From Jonquetella anthropi DSM 22815 (GTDB taxonomy: Bacteria > Synergistota > Synergistia > Synergistales > Dethiosulfovibrionaceae), in assembly GCF_000237805.1 (NCBI RefSeq), contig NZ_CM001376.1, positions 481,010-545,009 of the forward strand: a stretch of 64,000 bases of DNA, read 5' to 3'. The translations under genes were made by a program, and so were the position numbers. Below, piece by piece: positions 8,165-17,377 of this stretch. Positions within the stretch are counted from its first letter, which is position 1, and every line of letters begins with the position of its first letter. Under the pieces are notes generated by a model. That model saw only the letters and a list, made by a program, of their open reading frames with translations, ran no database searches and was not told the DNA's origin.

Positions 8165-9361
8165 ATGGAACTGTCCCGTCGCATTCAGCAGCTCACAGCG
8201 TCGCCGATTCGCAAGCTGGCTCCCTACGCGGAGGCGGCCAAGAGCAGAGGGGTGAAGGTGTACCATCTGAACATCGGCCAGCCCGACATCGCCACGTCGG
8301 ACGTCTACTTCAAGGCGATCCGCGAGGCGAAGCTGACGACCGTGGCGTACACGAACTCGCAGGGCGAAAAGCCGCTGCGGGAAGCCATCTCCAAGTACTA
8401 TGCCAAGTGGAACATTCCGTACTCGCCTGAAGAGATCATCGTCACGCACGGCGGCACCGAGGCCCTCATTATCGCTATGTTGTCCGTCTGCGACCCGGGC
8501 GACGAAATCCTCGTGTTTGAGCCGTACTACGCCAACTACTCGTCGCTGGCCAAGGCGTTCAACGTGACGCCGAGAGCCGTCGCCACCGACCCGGAGACGG
8601 GATATCACCTGCCGGACGATAAGACCATCCTCGCCAGCCTGACCGACAAGACGAAGCTGGTGATCCTGACGAACCCGGGCAACCCGACCGGCTCGGTCTA
8701 CACGGCCGATGAGCTGAAGCGGCTGGCCAAAATCGTCAAGGATCGGGGCCTGTTTGTGCTGGCCGACGAGGTGTACCGCGAGTTCGTGTACGAGGGCTCC
8801 TACACCAGTATGGCGTCGTTCGACGATATTCGGGATCAGGTGCTCATCGTCGACTCGGTGTCCAAACGTTACAGCGCCTGCGGCGCCCGTATCGGAGCGC
8901 TGCTCTCCCACAACAAAGAGCTGATTGCCCAAAGCATGAAGTACTGTCAGGCTCGGCTTTGCGTGCCGTCGCTGGAGCAGATCGGCGCTGAGGCAATGTA
9001 CCTGCACACGGCCGACACGTACTTAAAGTCGGTCAACGACGAGTACCGCCATCGCCGCGACACGCTGCACAAGGCTCTGATGGCTATCCCGGGCGTTAAG
9101 TGTCCAATGCCCAGCGGCGCGTTCTACATGATGGTTACCCTGCCGGTTGACGACAGCGAGAAGTTCGCCAAGTGGCTTCTGGAGGAGTTCCAAGACGCCG
9201 GCGAGACGGTGATGCTGGCTCCCGGCGCCGGCTTCTACGGCACGCCGGGCAAGGGCGTTCACGAGGCCCGAGTCGCCTACGTCCTGAAGGAGGCGGATCT
9301 CCTTCGGGCCGCCGAACTGCTCAAAAAAGCTCTGGCCGTCTATCCCGGCAGGACCTGCTAG
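8165..9361 (+). CDS. Class I pyridoxal-phosphate aminotransferase (aspartate aminotransferase-like)
   Basis: This is a 398-residue fold-type I aminotransferase of the cytosol. The substrate/PLP regions are LNIGQPDI near the N-terminus, TNPGNPTG (PLP-contacting Asn) and LADEVYREF (PLP pyridine-binding Asp). The Schiff-base lysine lies in SVSKRYSACGARIG. ATG 8165 was chosen over a reading frame opening further upstream because it has an AGGAGGAG about 7 bases ahead and matches the family N-terminus. It is monocistronic, between its own promoter and a strong terminator. Aspartate, aromatic or alanine specificity cannot be separated by eye. Confidence 0.9.
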   Translation: MELSRRIQQLTASPIRKLAPYAEAAKSRGVKVYHLNIGQPDIATSDVYFKAIREAKLTTVAYTNSQGEKPLREAISKYYAKWNIPYSPEEIIVTHGGTEALIIAMLSVCDPGDEILVFEPYYANYSSLAKAFNVTPRAVATDPETGYHLPDDKTILASLTDKTKLVILTNPGNPTGSVYTADELKRLAKIVKDRGLFVLADEVYREFVYEGSYTSMASFDDIRDQVLIVDSVSKRYSACGARIGALLSHNKELIAQSMKYCQARLCVPSLEQIGAEAMYLHTADTYLKSVNDEYRHRRDTLHKALMAIPGVKCPMPSGAFYMMVTLPVDDSEKFAKWLLEEFQDAGETVMLAPGAGFYGTPGKGVHEARVAYVLKEADLLRAAELLKKALAVYPGRTC

Positions 9362-9392
9362 GTTTCGGAGTACAGGACAGATCATCGAAAAT

Positions 9393-9437
9393 AAAAAGGT
9401 CCGGAACATCCAAACGGATGTTTCGGACCTTTTTTGC
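9393..9437. terminator. Bidirectional terminator
   Basis: A stem of about 16 bp built on AAGGTCCGGAACATCC and its near-perfect complement (9396-9432) is flanked by an A run and a T run. It separates the aminotransferase gene from the convergent ABC exporter operon. Confidence 0.9.
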
Positions 9438-9458
9438 GTTTCCAGCGGGGCAGAGGAC

Positions 9459-11210
9459 TTATTTTCGGCCGATGGACCAGCCGCTTTGGGATGTCTGACG
9501 GCCGGCCATGGCAGCGAAGGTGCCGCCGGCTTTCAGAAGTTCGTCCGGCGTCCCCTGCTCGGCAATCTGCCCGTCTGAGAGGACGACGATCTTATCGGCG
9601 CCGGCCACGGTCCTCAGCCGGTGAGCGATGACCAGAGCGGTCTTGTTTCTGATCAGCCGGCCAATGGCCTCCTGAACGGCCGTCTCGCTTTCGGGGTCAA
9701 GGGACGCGGTCGCCTCGTCCAAGATGATGATCGGGGCGTCCTTGAGGAGTGCCCGGGCGATAGAAATTCGCTGCCGCTGGCCGCCAGAGAGGCGGGAACC
9801 GTTTTCGCCCAGAACGGTTTGATAGCCGTTGGGCATTTTGGCCACAAACTCGTCGCACTGGGCGGCCTTCGCCGCGGCTAAGACTTCCTCGTCTGAGGCG
9901 TCTCGGCGGCCCAGTCGAATGTTTTCCAGCACCGTGTCGTCGAACAGGACGACGTCCTGAAAGACGATGGCGAAGTGGGCCAGCAGCGTTTCAGGCGATA
10001 TCTCACGCACGTCGGTTCCGCCGAGGCAGACCCGGCCCGAGGAGACGTCCCAGAAGCGAGCCGCCAGACGGGCAGTCGTGCTCTTGCCGCCGCCCGACGG
10101 GCCGACCAGCGCGGTCACTTGGCCTTGCTTGGCCGTGAAGGTGACGTGACGCAGCACCGGCGCGGAGCCGTAGCTGAACGACACGTCGTCAAACGACAGG
10201 TCGAACCGGTCGGGCCGGAACGATTCTCGGCCGGTCATGGCCGGCTCGTCGTCAATCTGTTTCGTCCGGGCGATCGGCTCGGAGACGAACAGCAGGTGGG
10301 CGATGAAAACCATCTCGGAGGCTAGCGGGTCATAGATGCGGCTGGCGACGGTGAGGAAGACGACGAACTCCCACAGGCCGAGAGTTCCCTCTGACAGCAG
10401 CCAGACGCCCGTCAGCAGGGTGGACACGAGCCCGAGCCGCAGGACCGCTTCAGCAGTCTTGACCATCGTCCCGCCGAGCCATTCGGCCGACATCTGGAGA
10501 GTTTCGGCCACATCGAGCTTCTCTTTCAGTCCGCTCAGGTATCGGTCCTCAAAGCCGCAGGACTTGATCGTGGCGAAGGTCTCAATGCCCTCTTGGAACG
10601 CCTCGTTCCTGCTCAGCGTCGCCTCCTTGAACTGGCGGTTTTTCTTTCCCAGCTTGCTTCGTCCGGCCAGCAGAATCCAAACCGCCGCCGGCAGAGGCCA
10701 CAGGACGGCCAGTCCCATGCGCCAGTCAAACGACAATAGGCCGACCACGATGATCAGCGTGGAGAGGGCCGAACCCAGCAGCTGGGGCACGCAGTGGCTG
10801 TAAAGCTGCTCCAGCTCGGCGCAGTCGTTCATGATCGTGGTCGTCAGGTCGCTCAGGTTTCGCTGGCTGAAAAACGACAGCGGGAGCTGGCGCAGCTTCT
10901 CGGCCAAAGAGATTCGTCGGCTGGCGCTTTCTTTATAGGTCGTGATGAACGTCGACTGGTACAGGCCGAACTGAATCAGGCAGATGACGGCGACGGCGAC
11001 GGCCGAGTAGAGCGCGTACTGGGCCCAGGCGAAGGCTGGGACGGGAGAAGCACCGTAAAGGAAGTTCAGCAGAGCGATGAAGGCCAGAGCCACGAGGCCC
11101 GGAGCGATCATGAACGACAGGTTAGCTAAGGCTGCCCACAGCGACGCGCGGAGCATGCCCCAAACTCCCGTGCGGGAGAGGGCGAACAGACGCTGCATAT
11201 GCCGGATCAT
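9459..11210 (-). CDS. ABC exporter half-transporter (membrane + ATPase), second subunit
   Basis: This 583-residue fused exporter half has an N-terminal six-helix ABC_membrane domain (about residues 20-300) and a C-terminal ATPase domain. The ATPase has Walker A GPSGGGKST, signature LSGGQRQR, Walker B IIILDEATASLD and an H-loop VIAHRLRT. It overlaps the preceding exporter gene by four bases, so the pair probably forms a heterodimer. The substrate is unknown; lipids, peptides and drugs are typical for the MdlB/MsbA group. The upstream TetR gene suggests induction by a small molecule. Confidence 0.9.
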   Translation of the reverse strand: MIRHMQRLFALSRTGVWGMLRASLWAALANLSFMIAPGLVALAFIALLNFLYGASPVPAFAWAQYALYSAVAVAVICLIQFGLYQSTFITTYKESASRRISLAEKLRQLPLSFFSQRNLSDLTTTIMNDCAELEQLYSHCVPQLLGSALSTLIIVVGLLSFDWRMGLAVLWPLPAAVWILLAGRSKLGKKNRQFKEATLSRNEAFQEGIETFATIKSCGFEDRYLSGLKEKLDVAETLQMSAEWLGGTMVKTAEAVLRLGLVSTLLTGVWLLSEGTLGLWEFVVFLTVASRIYDPLASEMVFIAHLLFVSEPIARTKQIDDEPAMTGRESFRPDRFDLSFDDVSFSYGSAPVLRHVTFTAKQGQVTALVGPSGGGKSTTARLAARFWDVSSGRVCLGGTDVREISPETLLAHFAIVFQDVVLFDDTVLENIRLGRRDASDEEVLAAAKAAQCDEFVAKMPNGYQTVLGENGSRLSGGQRQRISIARALLKDAPIIILDEATASLDPESETAVQEAIGRLIRNKTALVIAHRLRTVAGADKIVVLSDGQIAEQGTPDELLKAGGTFAAMAGRQTSQSGWSIGRK

Positions 11211-13012
11211 CTTGAGGCCTCCTCGCTAGCCACTTTCCACTGGGCCGCTTTCTGGTACTCGGCCCACATCTTGGCGTACAGCCCGCCGGAAGCGAGCAGT
11301 TCGTCGTGGGTTCCCGACTCGGCGATCTGTCCGTCGTCGATCACTAGAATCCTGTCGGCGTTTCGGACCGACGAGAGCCGGTGAGCGATCATCAGCGTCG
11401 TCTTATCCCGCGCGAGTTCCGTGAGGGCTTTCTGTATCTGTGCCTCATTTTCTGGGTCGGCGAACGCGGTCGCCTCGTCCAGAATCACGACCGGCGCGTC
11501 CTTGGCGATCATTCGCGCCAGAGCGATACGCTGAGTCTCGCCGCCGGACAAGTAGACTCCTCCGGCGCCGATGACCGTATCGAGGCCCTGGGGCAGTTTC
11601 TCCAAGATGTCGCCGCACTGGGCGCTGCTCGCCGCCTTCAATGCTTCCGCCTCGCCAGCGTCCGGCCGGGCGGCAAGGATATTGTTTCGAATCGACGTCT
11701 TGAACAGCCGGTCGTTCTGGAAGACTAGGCCGATATGGCTCATCAGCTCTTTCGGGTCCATCTCCCGTTCGGGTTCTCCGCCTAAAAGCACGTCGCCCTT
11801 GTCTGGATCCCAGAATCGGGCCGCCAGACTCGCGATTGTGCTTTTTCCGCCGCCCGACGGTCCCACCAGCGCCCAGACCTGCCCCTGCGGCAGGTGGAAG
11901 CTCACGCCCCGCAGGGCTGGCCGAGTTGTTCCCGGGTAGGTGAACCAGACGTCGCGGAACTCCAAGTCAAATCCCGACGGCCGGCGGGGGGCCGAGGGAA
12001 CCGACAGGGGAGAAGCGTTCAGAGCCTGGTCGATACGGTTGACCGCCTCGATGGCCAAGGAGACGTTCTCGGAGGCGTACATGATCTTTGATATCGAAAC
12101 TGACAGGGCTGGCGTCAAGAGGCAGTAAAAAATTACCGACGCGACCAGCTGCTTGGGGTCGGAACTCCGGCCGGCTAAAAACAGCGCGGCAGGGATCAGC
12201 AGCAGCACCGGCGAGTTGATAGCCGTCACGAAGTACGAGTAGGGGCGTCGAAAGTCCAGAGCGTACTGATTGACGAAGTGATAATAGGCCTCGACTGACG
12301 CTTTGAACTTCCGAAACGAGTGGACGGTCTGCTGGAACGTCTTGATGACCGGAATGCCTCGGATGTATTCGACTGCCGCGCCGTTCATCGACTGAAGCGC
12401 GTCCATGTACTTGCTCATCGACTGATCCTTCATGTAGTCGTTCATGTGGGCGAGGAACCAGAACCCGACGGCCAGCGGAATGAAGCAGATCAGGCCAAGC
12501 CGGAAGTCGAAGTAGACCAAGAAGATCAGCCCTGTGAGAAGGGACGCTAAGGTCCCCGCCACGTCCGGCAGCAGGTGGGCGAGCAGCGAGTGGGTCAGCG
12601 ACGCGTTCTCGTTGATCACCTTCTGCAGGTTTCCGCTCGTCGTGGCCTGAACGAACCCTAAGGGAAGGGACATCAGCCGGGACATGGCGTCGAACCGAAG
12701 CTGTTTTTCCACGCGGAACGCTGTCAGGTGGGAACAGTACGCTGACAGAAACGACAGGACCACCCCGCCGGCTGCCCCGGCAAACGCCAGAACGACCCAA
12801 GGGCCGATGCCGAACGGCTGGCCGGTTCCCCAGCGGCTCAGCACCAGATTGAGCACGTACCACACGGACGCTAGCGGCAGAAGGGACGAGACGGCAGCCG
12901 CGGCAGACAGGATTAGCGACAGGGGCAAGAACCACCGAAGCGATCCGGCAATGCGGAACAGGCGTGCCAACGTCTTTCCGGCAGAAGGTTTTTGAGCGGC
13001 ATTTTGTTCCAT
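11207..13012 (-). CDS. ABC exporter half-transporter (membrane + ATPase), first subunit
   Basis: This 601-residue exporter half has six membrane helices followed by an ATPase with Walker A GPSGGGKST, an altered signature LSGGETQR, Walker B VVILDEATAFAD and an H-loop MIAHRLSS. Both subunits keep the Walker B glutamate, so neither site is obviously dead. It begins 18 bases after the TetR gene and overlaps the second subunit by four bases. The altered signature hints at asymmetric ATP sites, as in many heterodimeric exporters. Confidence 0.9.
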   Translation of the reverse strand: MEQNAAQKPSAGKTLARLFRIAGSLRWFLPLSLILSAAAAVSSLLPLASVWYVLNLVLSRWGTGQPFGIGPWVVLAFAGAAGGVVLSFLSAYCSHLTAFRVEKQLRFDAMSRLMSLPLGFVQATTSGNLQKVINENASLTHSLLAHLLPDVAGTLASLLTGLIFLVYFDFRLGLICFIPLAVGFWFLAHMNDYMKDQSMSKYMDALQSMNGAAVEYIRGIPVIKTFQQTVHSFRKFKASVEAYYHFVNQYALDFRRPYSYFVTAINSPVLLLIPAALFLAGRSSDPKQLVASVIFYCLLTPALSVSISKIMYASENVSLAIEAVNRIDQALNASPLSVPSAPRRPSGFDLEFRDVWFTYPGTTRPALRGVSFHLPQGQVWALVGPSGGGKSTIASLAARFWDPDKGDVLLGGEPEREMDPKELMSHIGLVFQNDRLFKTSIRNNILAARPDAGEAEALKAASSAQCGDILEKLPQGLDTVIGAGGVYLSGGETQRIALARMIAKDAPVVILDEATAFADPENEAQIQKALTELARDKTTLMIAHRLSSVRNADRILVIDDGQIAESGTHDELLASGGLYAKMWAEYQKAAQWKVASEEASR

Positions 13013-13030
13013 GTTACCAACCTCGATTCT

Positions 13031-13642
13031 TTACGACTTTTTCGGCGTCGCCTCCGGCGCCGGATTTTTCATCAGCGTGAGCCAGCCGCTGACAAAAAAG
13101 TTCTGCACGGCTCGGGCGTAGGCGAACGCCTCTTCTCGGTTCATCTCCCGGATGGCGATCTCGAACATGCAGGCGAACATCGCCCGCGAAATGGAGTAGC
13201 TGAACAGCTCGTCAACCGGTGTGATCTTCATCCCTGCGGACGTCATTCGGAAAAAATAGCGGCGCGTCGCCGAGTTCTCAATGCTCGTCAGGTTGTCCAG
13301 ATACCGCTCCCACCGCGTTCCGCCGCCAGCCGTGAGGATCAGCCGAAACTCCGCCTTGTGGCTCACGATGTAGTCGACCATCTCGCTGAACGTCTCTGGG
13401 TCTGACTGGCCCATGGTCTCGTGCTGAGTCCGCTCGTCCAACGCCTCAAAGGCGGCGATGTACTTGCGGAGTGATACCTCAAACTCCGCGCCAGCTACGG
13501 CGACCAGCGCGTCGAACAATTCGTCCTTGCTCCGGTAGTACCCGTACAAGGCGCCGGTCGTCACGCCAGCCCGAGCGGCAATCCGACGAAGCGACGCGTT
13601 CCGAAACCCCTTCTGACTGAATTCCGCCCGCGCTGCGGACAA
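13031..13642 (-). CDS. TetR-family transcriptional regulator
   Basis: The N-terminal helix-turn-helix reads SLRRIAARAGVTTGALYGYYRSKDEL in conserved pieces, followed by a ligand-binding all-helical domain; the total is 203 residues. The start is TTG 13642, preceded by AGGAGG at 5-6 bases. The codons just upstream still read like a TetR N-terminus (QSTQEAI) but offer no ATG, GTG or TTG. It is the first gene of the operon with the ABC exporter pair and probably represses it from the palindrome at 13691-13707. Confidence 0.92.
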   Translation of the reverse strand: MSAARAEFSQKGFRNASLRRIAARAGVTTGALYGYYRSKDELFDALVAVAGAEFEVSLRKYIAAFEALDERTQHETMGQSDPETFSEMVDYIVSHKAEFRLILTAGGGTRWERYLDNLTSIENSATRRYFFRMTSAGMKITPVDELFSYSISRAMFACMFEIAIREMNREEAFAYARAVQNFFVSGWLTLMKNPAPEATPKKS

Positions 13643-13690
13643 AATCGCCTCCTGCGTTGACTGAACGATGATTCCTCGCCCCTCTCAGTG

Positions 13691-13732
13691 ATATAACGCT
13701 GTTATATTAGTTTTAGCTAACATAATTGTCAA
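13691..13732 (-). promoter_or_regulatory. Promoter with overlapping palindromic operator (TetR autoregulation)
   Basis: On the minus strand TTGACA (13732-13727), 17 bases and TAATAT (13709-13704) form a strong promoter. A perfect inverted repeat ATATAAC-GCT-GTTATAT (13691-13707) covers the -10 element and the start point. A second short palindrome, TTAGCTAA, lies in the spacer. This placement is what an autorepressing TetR would use. Confidence 0.82.
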
Positions 13733-13771
13733 GAGACCATCTGACCGGGCGGCGGCTCCGCCGGGGTATTC

Positions 13772-13799
13772 TTGACCGGCGGCGGCGGTCTGATATACT
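13772..13799 (+). promoter_or_regulatory. Promoter of the fapR-fab operon
   Basis: TTGACC (13772-13777), a 16-base spacer and an extended -10 TGATATACT (13791-13799) are present. The start point would be near 13806, leaving a leader of about 43 bases. I do not see the Bacillus-type FapR operator sequence here. Confidence 0.78.
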
Positions 13800-13848
13800 A
13801 TTTCACATCTGATATTGAGAGTTGATTGTAATTTTGGGGGGGCACTGG

Positions 13849-14442
13849 ATGACCAGAGTATCGTCTCGGGCAGAGCGGCATCAGAAGCTGCTGGATTTGC
13901 TGCGCCGCAGTCCGCTTTTCACAGACGAGGATCTGTCGGAGCTCCTGAACGTGAGCCTGAGCACCGTTCGGCTGGATAGGATCCTGCTCGGCGTGCCTGA
14001 AGTTCGGGAGCGGGCTCGTTCCATGGCGGAACAGGCGGTGAGCAGGCTTCGGTCACTGCGGGAGAACGAGTTTATCGGCCGGCTGCTGGAGCTGGAGCCG
14101 AACAGATTCGCCGTGTCAGAGCTCATTGCCGGGGCTGAAATGGCGTTTCGGCACACGGACCTGATTTGGGATCATTACATTTACGCTCAGGCAAGCGCTC
14201 TGGCAATTGCGGTTGTCGAAGCTGACTGGGTCATCGTCGGATCGGCCCGGGTGAGGTACCGGCTTCCGGCGAAAATCGGCGATCGGCTGATTGCCACGGC
14301 CAGAGTCGGCGTCCATAAAATGGGAAAGTACATTATCAGCGTCAGAACGGCTGTCGAGGGAAAAGAAATTTTCGTCGGCCGGTTCATAGCTGTGGCTCAC
14401 GACCCTCAAGGTTTACACCATGATGGAGGAGAAACGTTATGA
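13849..14442 (+). CDS. fapR: Fatty-acid and phospholipid biosynthesis regulator FapR
   Basis: This 197-residue repressor has an N-terminal DeoR-like helix-turn-helix (residues 1-65, with LSELLNVSLSTVRLDR) joined to a hot-dog acyl-CoA-thioesterase-like domain that senses malonyl-CoA in characterised relatives. ATG 13849 has a GGGGGG tract 8-10 bases upstream. It is the first gene of the lipid operon, and its stop overlaps the plsX start (ATGA), matching the fapR-plsX-fabD-fabG order of Firmicutes. It probably controls this operon. Confidence 0.93.
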   Translation: MTRVSSRAERHQKLLDLLRRSPLFTDEDLSELLNVSLSTVRLDRILLGVPEVRERARSMAEQAVSRLRSLRENEFIGRLLELEPNRFAVSELIAGAEMAFRHTDLIWDHYIYAQASALAIAVVEADWVIVGSARVRYRLPAKIGDRLIATARVGVHKMGKYIISVRTAVEGKEIFVGRFIAVAHDPQGLHHDGGETL

Positions 14443-15473
14443 TAATTGCCGTTGACGCGATGGGAGGGGACTACGGCCCGTCGGTTGTCTGTCCCGGCGT
14501 CCTGACCGCCTGCGAGCGTCATCAGGACTTGACCGTCGTTTTTGTGGGCGATCAGGAAAAAATCAAGCCGTATGTGGACGCTTCGGGCGCGGCCGGCAGA
14601 GTTTCGGTCGTCCATACGCTTGAAGCGGTAGGAATGGACGAGCACCCGTCTCAGGCGATACGGACAAAGCGCCGCTCCAGCCTTCGGCTGGCTATGGAGA
14701 TGGTTCGTTCCGGCGAGGCGGACGGGTGTCTGTCGGCCGGGAATACCGGGGCCATTGTGGCAGGCGGCGTGCTGGTGGTGGGTCGGATTCGGGGCATCGC
14801 GCGCCCGGGGTTGGGAGTTTTGCTGCCGACCCTCAAACCGACGCTGCTCATCGACGGCGGCGCGACGGTTCGGTGCAAGCCCGAGACGCTGTGTCAGTTC
14901 GCCCGAATGGGCTCGGCCTATATGACTTCTCAGATGGAGCTGAACGCGCCGCGGGTCTGCCTGCTGTCCAACGGCTCGGAGGAGATTAAAGGCGACGACG
15001 TCATCGCTTTGGCTCGCGAAGCCCTGTCGGCCGACAAGACGGTAAACTTCGGCGGGTACATCGAGCCCAACGAGGTCACGTTCGGCAAAGCCGACGTGGT
15101 GGTGGCCGACGGGTTCACCGGCAACATCATGCTGAAGTCCTTTGAAGGGCTGGTGTCTTACGGCATGCAGCTGATCAAGGACGAGGTGCTCTCAGGTCTC
15201 TTGGGGAAAATTGGGCTCGGACTGTGTTATTTTGGGGCCCGCCGCCTGAAGGCGAAGCTCGACTATCAGCGCTACGGCGGTTCGCCGCTGTTGGGCGTGG
15301 ACGGGGTCGTGGTGAAAGCCCACGGCCGGTCAAAGGCCCCGGCGATCACCAGCGCGATGGACGCGGCGGTTCGGGCTGTTCAGGGGGATATTGTGGGCGT
15401 CATTCGGCGCAGGGCCGGATCGGACGCTTCGGACGAAGCAGATAGGACGAAAGAGAGGCTGGAGGCCGAATGA
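14439..15473 (+). CDS. plsX: Phosphate acyltransferase PlsX
   Basis: This is a 344-residue peripheral membrane enzyme that makes acyl-phosphate from acyl-ACP for PlsY-type glycerol-3-phosphate acylation. The N-terminus MIIAVDAMGGDYGP is diagnostic, and SAGNTGA and DGFTGNI are conserved pieces. It overlaps fapR by four bases and the next gene by four. The partner PlsY is encoded at 51359-51967 in this window. Confidence 0.96.
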   Translation: MIIAVDAMGGDYGPSVVCPGVLTACERHQDLTVVFVGDQEKIKPYVDASGAAGRVSVVHTLEAVGMDEHPSQAIRTKRRSSLRLAMEMVRSGEADGCLSAGNTGAIVAGGVLVVGRIRGIARPGLGVLLPTLKPTLLIDGGATVRCKPETLCQFARMGSAYMTSQMELNAPRVCLLSNGSEEIKGDDVIALAREALSADKTVNFGGYIEPNEVTFGKADVVVADGFTGNIMLKSFEGLVSYGMQLIKDEVLSGLLGKIGLGLCYFGARRLKAKLDYQRYGGSPLLGVDGVVVKAHGRSKAPAITSAMDAAVRAVQGDIVGVIRRRAGSDASDEADRTKERLEAE

Positions 15474-16423
15474 TCGGAGAGAGACTGACGAAGCTTTTGG
15501 GAATTAAATATCCTGTTATCCAAGGCGCCATGGCCTGGGTGGCCAACGCGGAGCTGGCAGCCGGCGTGAGCAACGGCGGCGGGTTGGGAATTATCGCTGC
15601 CGGCGCGACGCCGCCGGAAATTCTGGAACAGGAACTCATCAAGGTGAGAAAGCTCACCGACAAGCCGTTTGGGCTGAACATCATGCTGATGTCCCCGACG
15701 GCCGACGACGCGCTGGAACTGGCGGCTCTTCACCGCGTGCCGATCGTCACCACCGGCGCCGGATCGCCCGGCAAGGTGCTCGAGCGCCTCAAGCCGCTGG
15801 GAACGATCGTCATGCCGGTCGTTCCGACTGGGACTCTGGCCCGGCGGGTGGAGAAGCAGGGCGCCGACGCGGTGATCGCCGAGGGTATGGAAGCCGGCGG
15901 CCACATCGGCGAGCTGACGTCCATGGTGCTGACCCCGATGGTCGTCCGCGCCGTCTCCATTCCTGTCGTCTGCGCCGGCGGAATTGCCGACGGGGCCGGA
16001 ATGGCCGCGGCGTTCGCCTTGGGCGCGTCAGGCGTCCAGCTTGGAACGCGTTTTGTCTGCTGCGACGAGTGCACCGCTCACCCGGCGTTTAAAGAGGCGT
16101 TCGTCAAGTCCCGGGAGCGGGCCACCGAGGTGACTGGGCAGAGCACAGGGCATCCCGTTCGGTGCATTAAGAACAAACTGACCCAGGCGTTTCAGAAAAT
16201 GGAGTTTGACCACGCGCCGGTTGAGGACCTTGAGAAGTTCGGTACCGGCCGGCTTCGGGCGGCCGTTGTGGACGGCGACGTGGTGATGGGGTCGGTAATG
16301 GCCGGCCAGTCCGCCGCCCTCGTGAACGATATCCTTCCCGCGGCTCAGATCATCTCCCAGATGACGCGGGAGGCCCAGCAGATCTTGTCGTCCCTTGGGA
16401 CGGCAGTTTCGGAGGTGGAATAG
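15470..16423 (+). CDS. fabK: FMN-dependent enoyl-ACP reductase II
   Basis: This 317-residue flavoprotein is of the FabK/nitronate monooxygenase fold. It opens with LLGIKYPVIQGAMAWVA and carries the FMN-phosphate-binding region around CAGGIADGAGMAAAFALGASGVQLGTRF. In relatives it catalyses the last, NADH-dependent step of each elongation cycle. Its place directly before fabD and fabG supports FabK rather than a nitronate monooxygenase. No FabI is seen in this operon, so FabK may be the main reductase. Confidence 0.93.
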   Translation: MIGERLTKLLGIKYPVIQGAMAWVANAELAAGVSNGGGLGIIAAGATPPEILEQELIKVRKLTDKPFGLNIMLMSPTADDALELAALHRVPIVTTGAGSPGKVLERLKPLGTIVMPVVPTGTLARRVEKQGADAVIAEGMEAGGHIGELTSMVLTPMVVRAVSIPVVCAGGIADGAGMAAAFALGASGVQLGTRFVCCDECTAHPAFKEAFVKSRERATEVTGQSTGHPVRCIKNKLTQAFQKMEFDHAPVEDLEKFGTGRLRAAVVDGDVVMGSVMAGQSAALVNDILPAAQIISQMTREAQQILSSLGTAVSEVE

Positions 16424-17377
16424 ATGAAATACGCGCTGATATTCCCGGGGCAGGGTTCGCAGAACGTCGGCATGGGCTCCGACCTGTGCGGGACGTATCC
16501 GGCAGCAAAGGCGGCGTTCAGCGAGGCCGATAACGCGCTGGGCTTTAAGCTCAGCGACATCATCTTCAACGGTCCGGAGGAGCGTCTGACCCTGACGGCT
16601 TACACCCAGCCGGCTATTCTCGTCACGAGCATCGCCCTTTACCGGGCTCTGACCGTCGACTGCGGCGTCAAACTGTCGCCCGAGTGCGTCGCCGGCCACA
16701 GTCTGGGCGAGTACACGGCCCTTGTGGCGAGCGGCGTCCTGTCGCTGGCCGACGGGGTACGGCTGGTTCACAGCCGCGGCTCGTTCATGCAGGAAGCGGC
16801 TCCCGAAGGGCAGGGAGCCATGGCCGCCATTATGGGCATGGACCCGGATCAGGTGGAGATCATCTGCTCAGAGGTCGGGAAAGCGTCGGTCTGCGAGCCG
16901 GCGAACTACAACACGCCTGTTCAGTTGGTCATTTCCGGCGAAACGGAAGCCGTCAAGCGGGCCGCCGATCTGGCGACGCAGCGGGGCGCCCGTCGGGCCG
17001 TCATGCTCAACGTCAGCGCGCCGTTCCACTGCTCTCTGATGCGGCCTGTGGCCGATCGGCTAGCCGAGTCCATGAAGGCCTGCACGTGGAATCAGGGGGC
17101 GTTTCCTCTGGTGGCCAACGTGTCCGGTCAGCTGGTCAGCTCTGTTTCGGATATCCGGGACGGGCTGTACGAGCAGACCTACAGCCCGGTTCAGTGGGTT
17201 AAGTCGGTCCGAACCATGTGCGGCTTAGGCGTCAGCCGGTTTGTCGAGATCGGCCCCGGCAAGGTCCTTTCTGGGATGATCAAGAAAATTCAGAAGGACG
17301 CTTCCTGCCTGTCAGTCGAAACCGCCGGAGACCTGAGCCGGGTCGCTGAGTTCGTCGCGTCGGAGGATCAGGAGTGA
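16424..17377 (+). CDS. fabD: Malonyl-CoA:ACP transacylase
   Basis: This 317-residue enzyme transfers malonyl from CoA to ACP. The N-terminal FPGQGSQNVGMG and the catalytic serine in GHSLGEYTAL (about residue 90) are clear, and the catalytic His lies in SAPFHCSLM. It starts one base after the fabK stop and overlaps fabG by four bases. Confidence 0.97.
   Translation: MKYALIFPGQGSQNVGMGSDLCGTYPAAKAAFSEADNALGFKLSDIIFNGPEERLTLTAYTQPAILVTSIALYRALTVDCGVKLSPECVAGHSLGEYTALVASGVLSLADGVRLVHSRGSFMQEAAPEGQGAMAAIMGMDPDQVEIICSEVGKASVCEPANYNTPVQLVISGETEAVKRAADLATQRGARRAVMLNVSAPFHCSLMRPVADRLAESMKACTWNQGAFPLVANVSGQLVSSVSDIRDGLYEQTYSPVQWVKSVRTMCGLGVSRFVEIGPGKVLSGMIKKIQKDASCLSVETAGDLSRVAEFVASEDQE

Noticed and set aside
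13800-13848. Bacillus-type FapR operator in the fapR leader
   Set aside because: The TTAGTACC-like inverted repeat is not present; any operator must differ in sequence.
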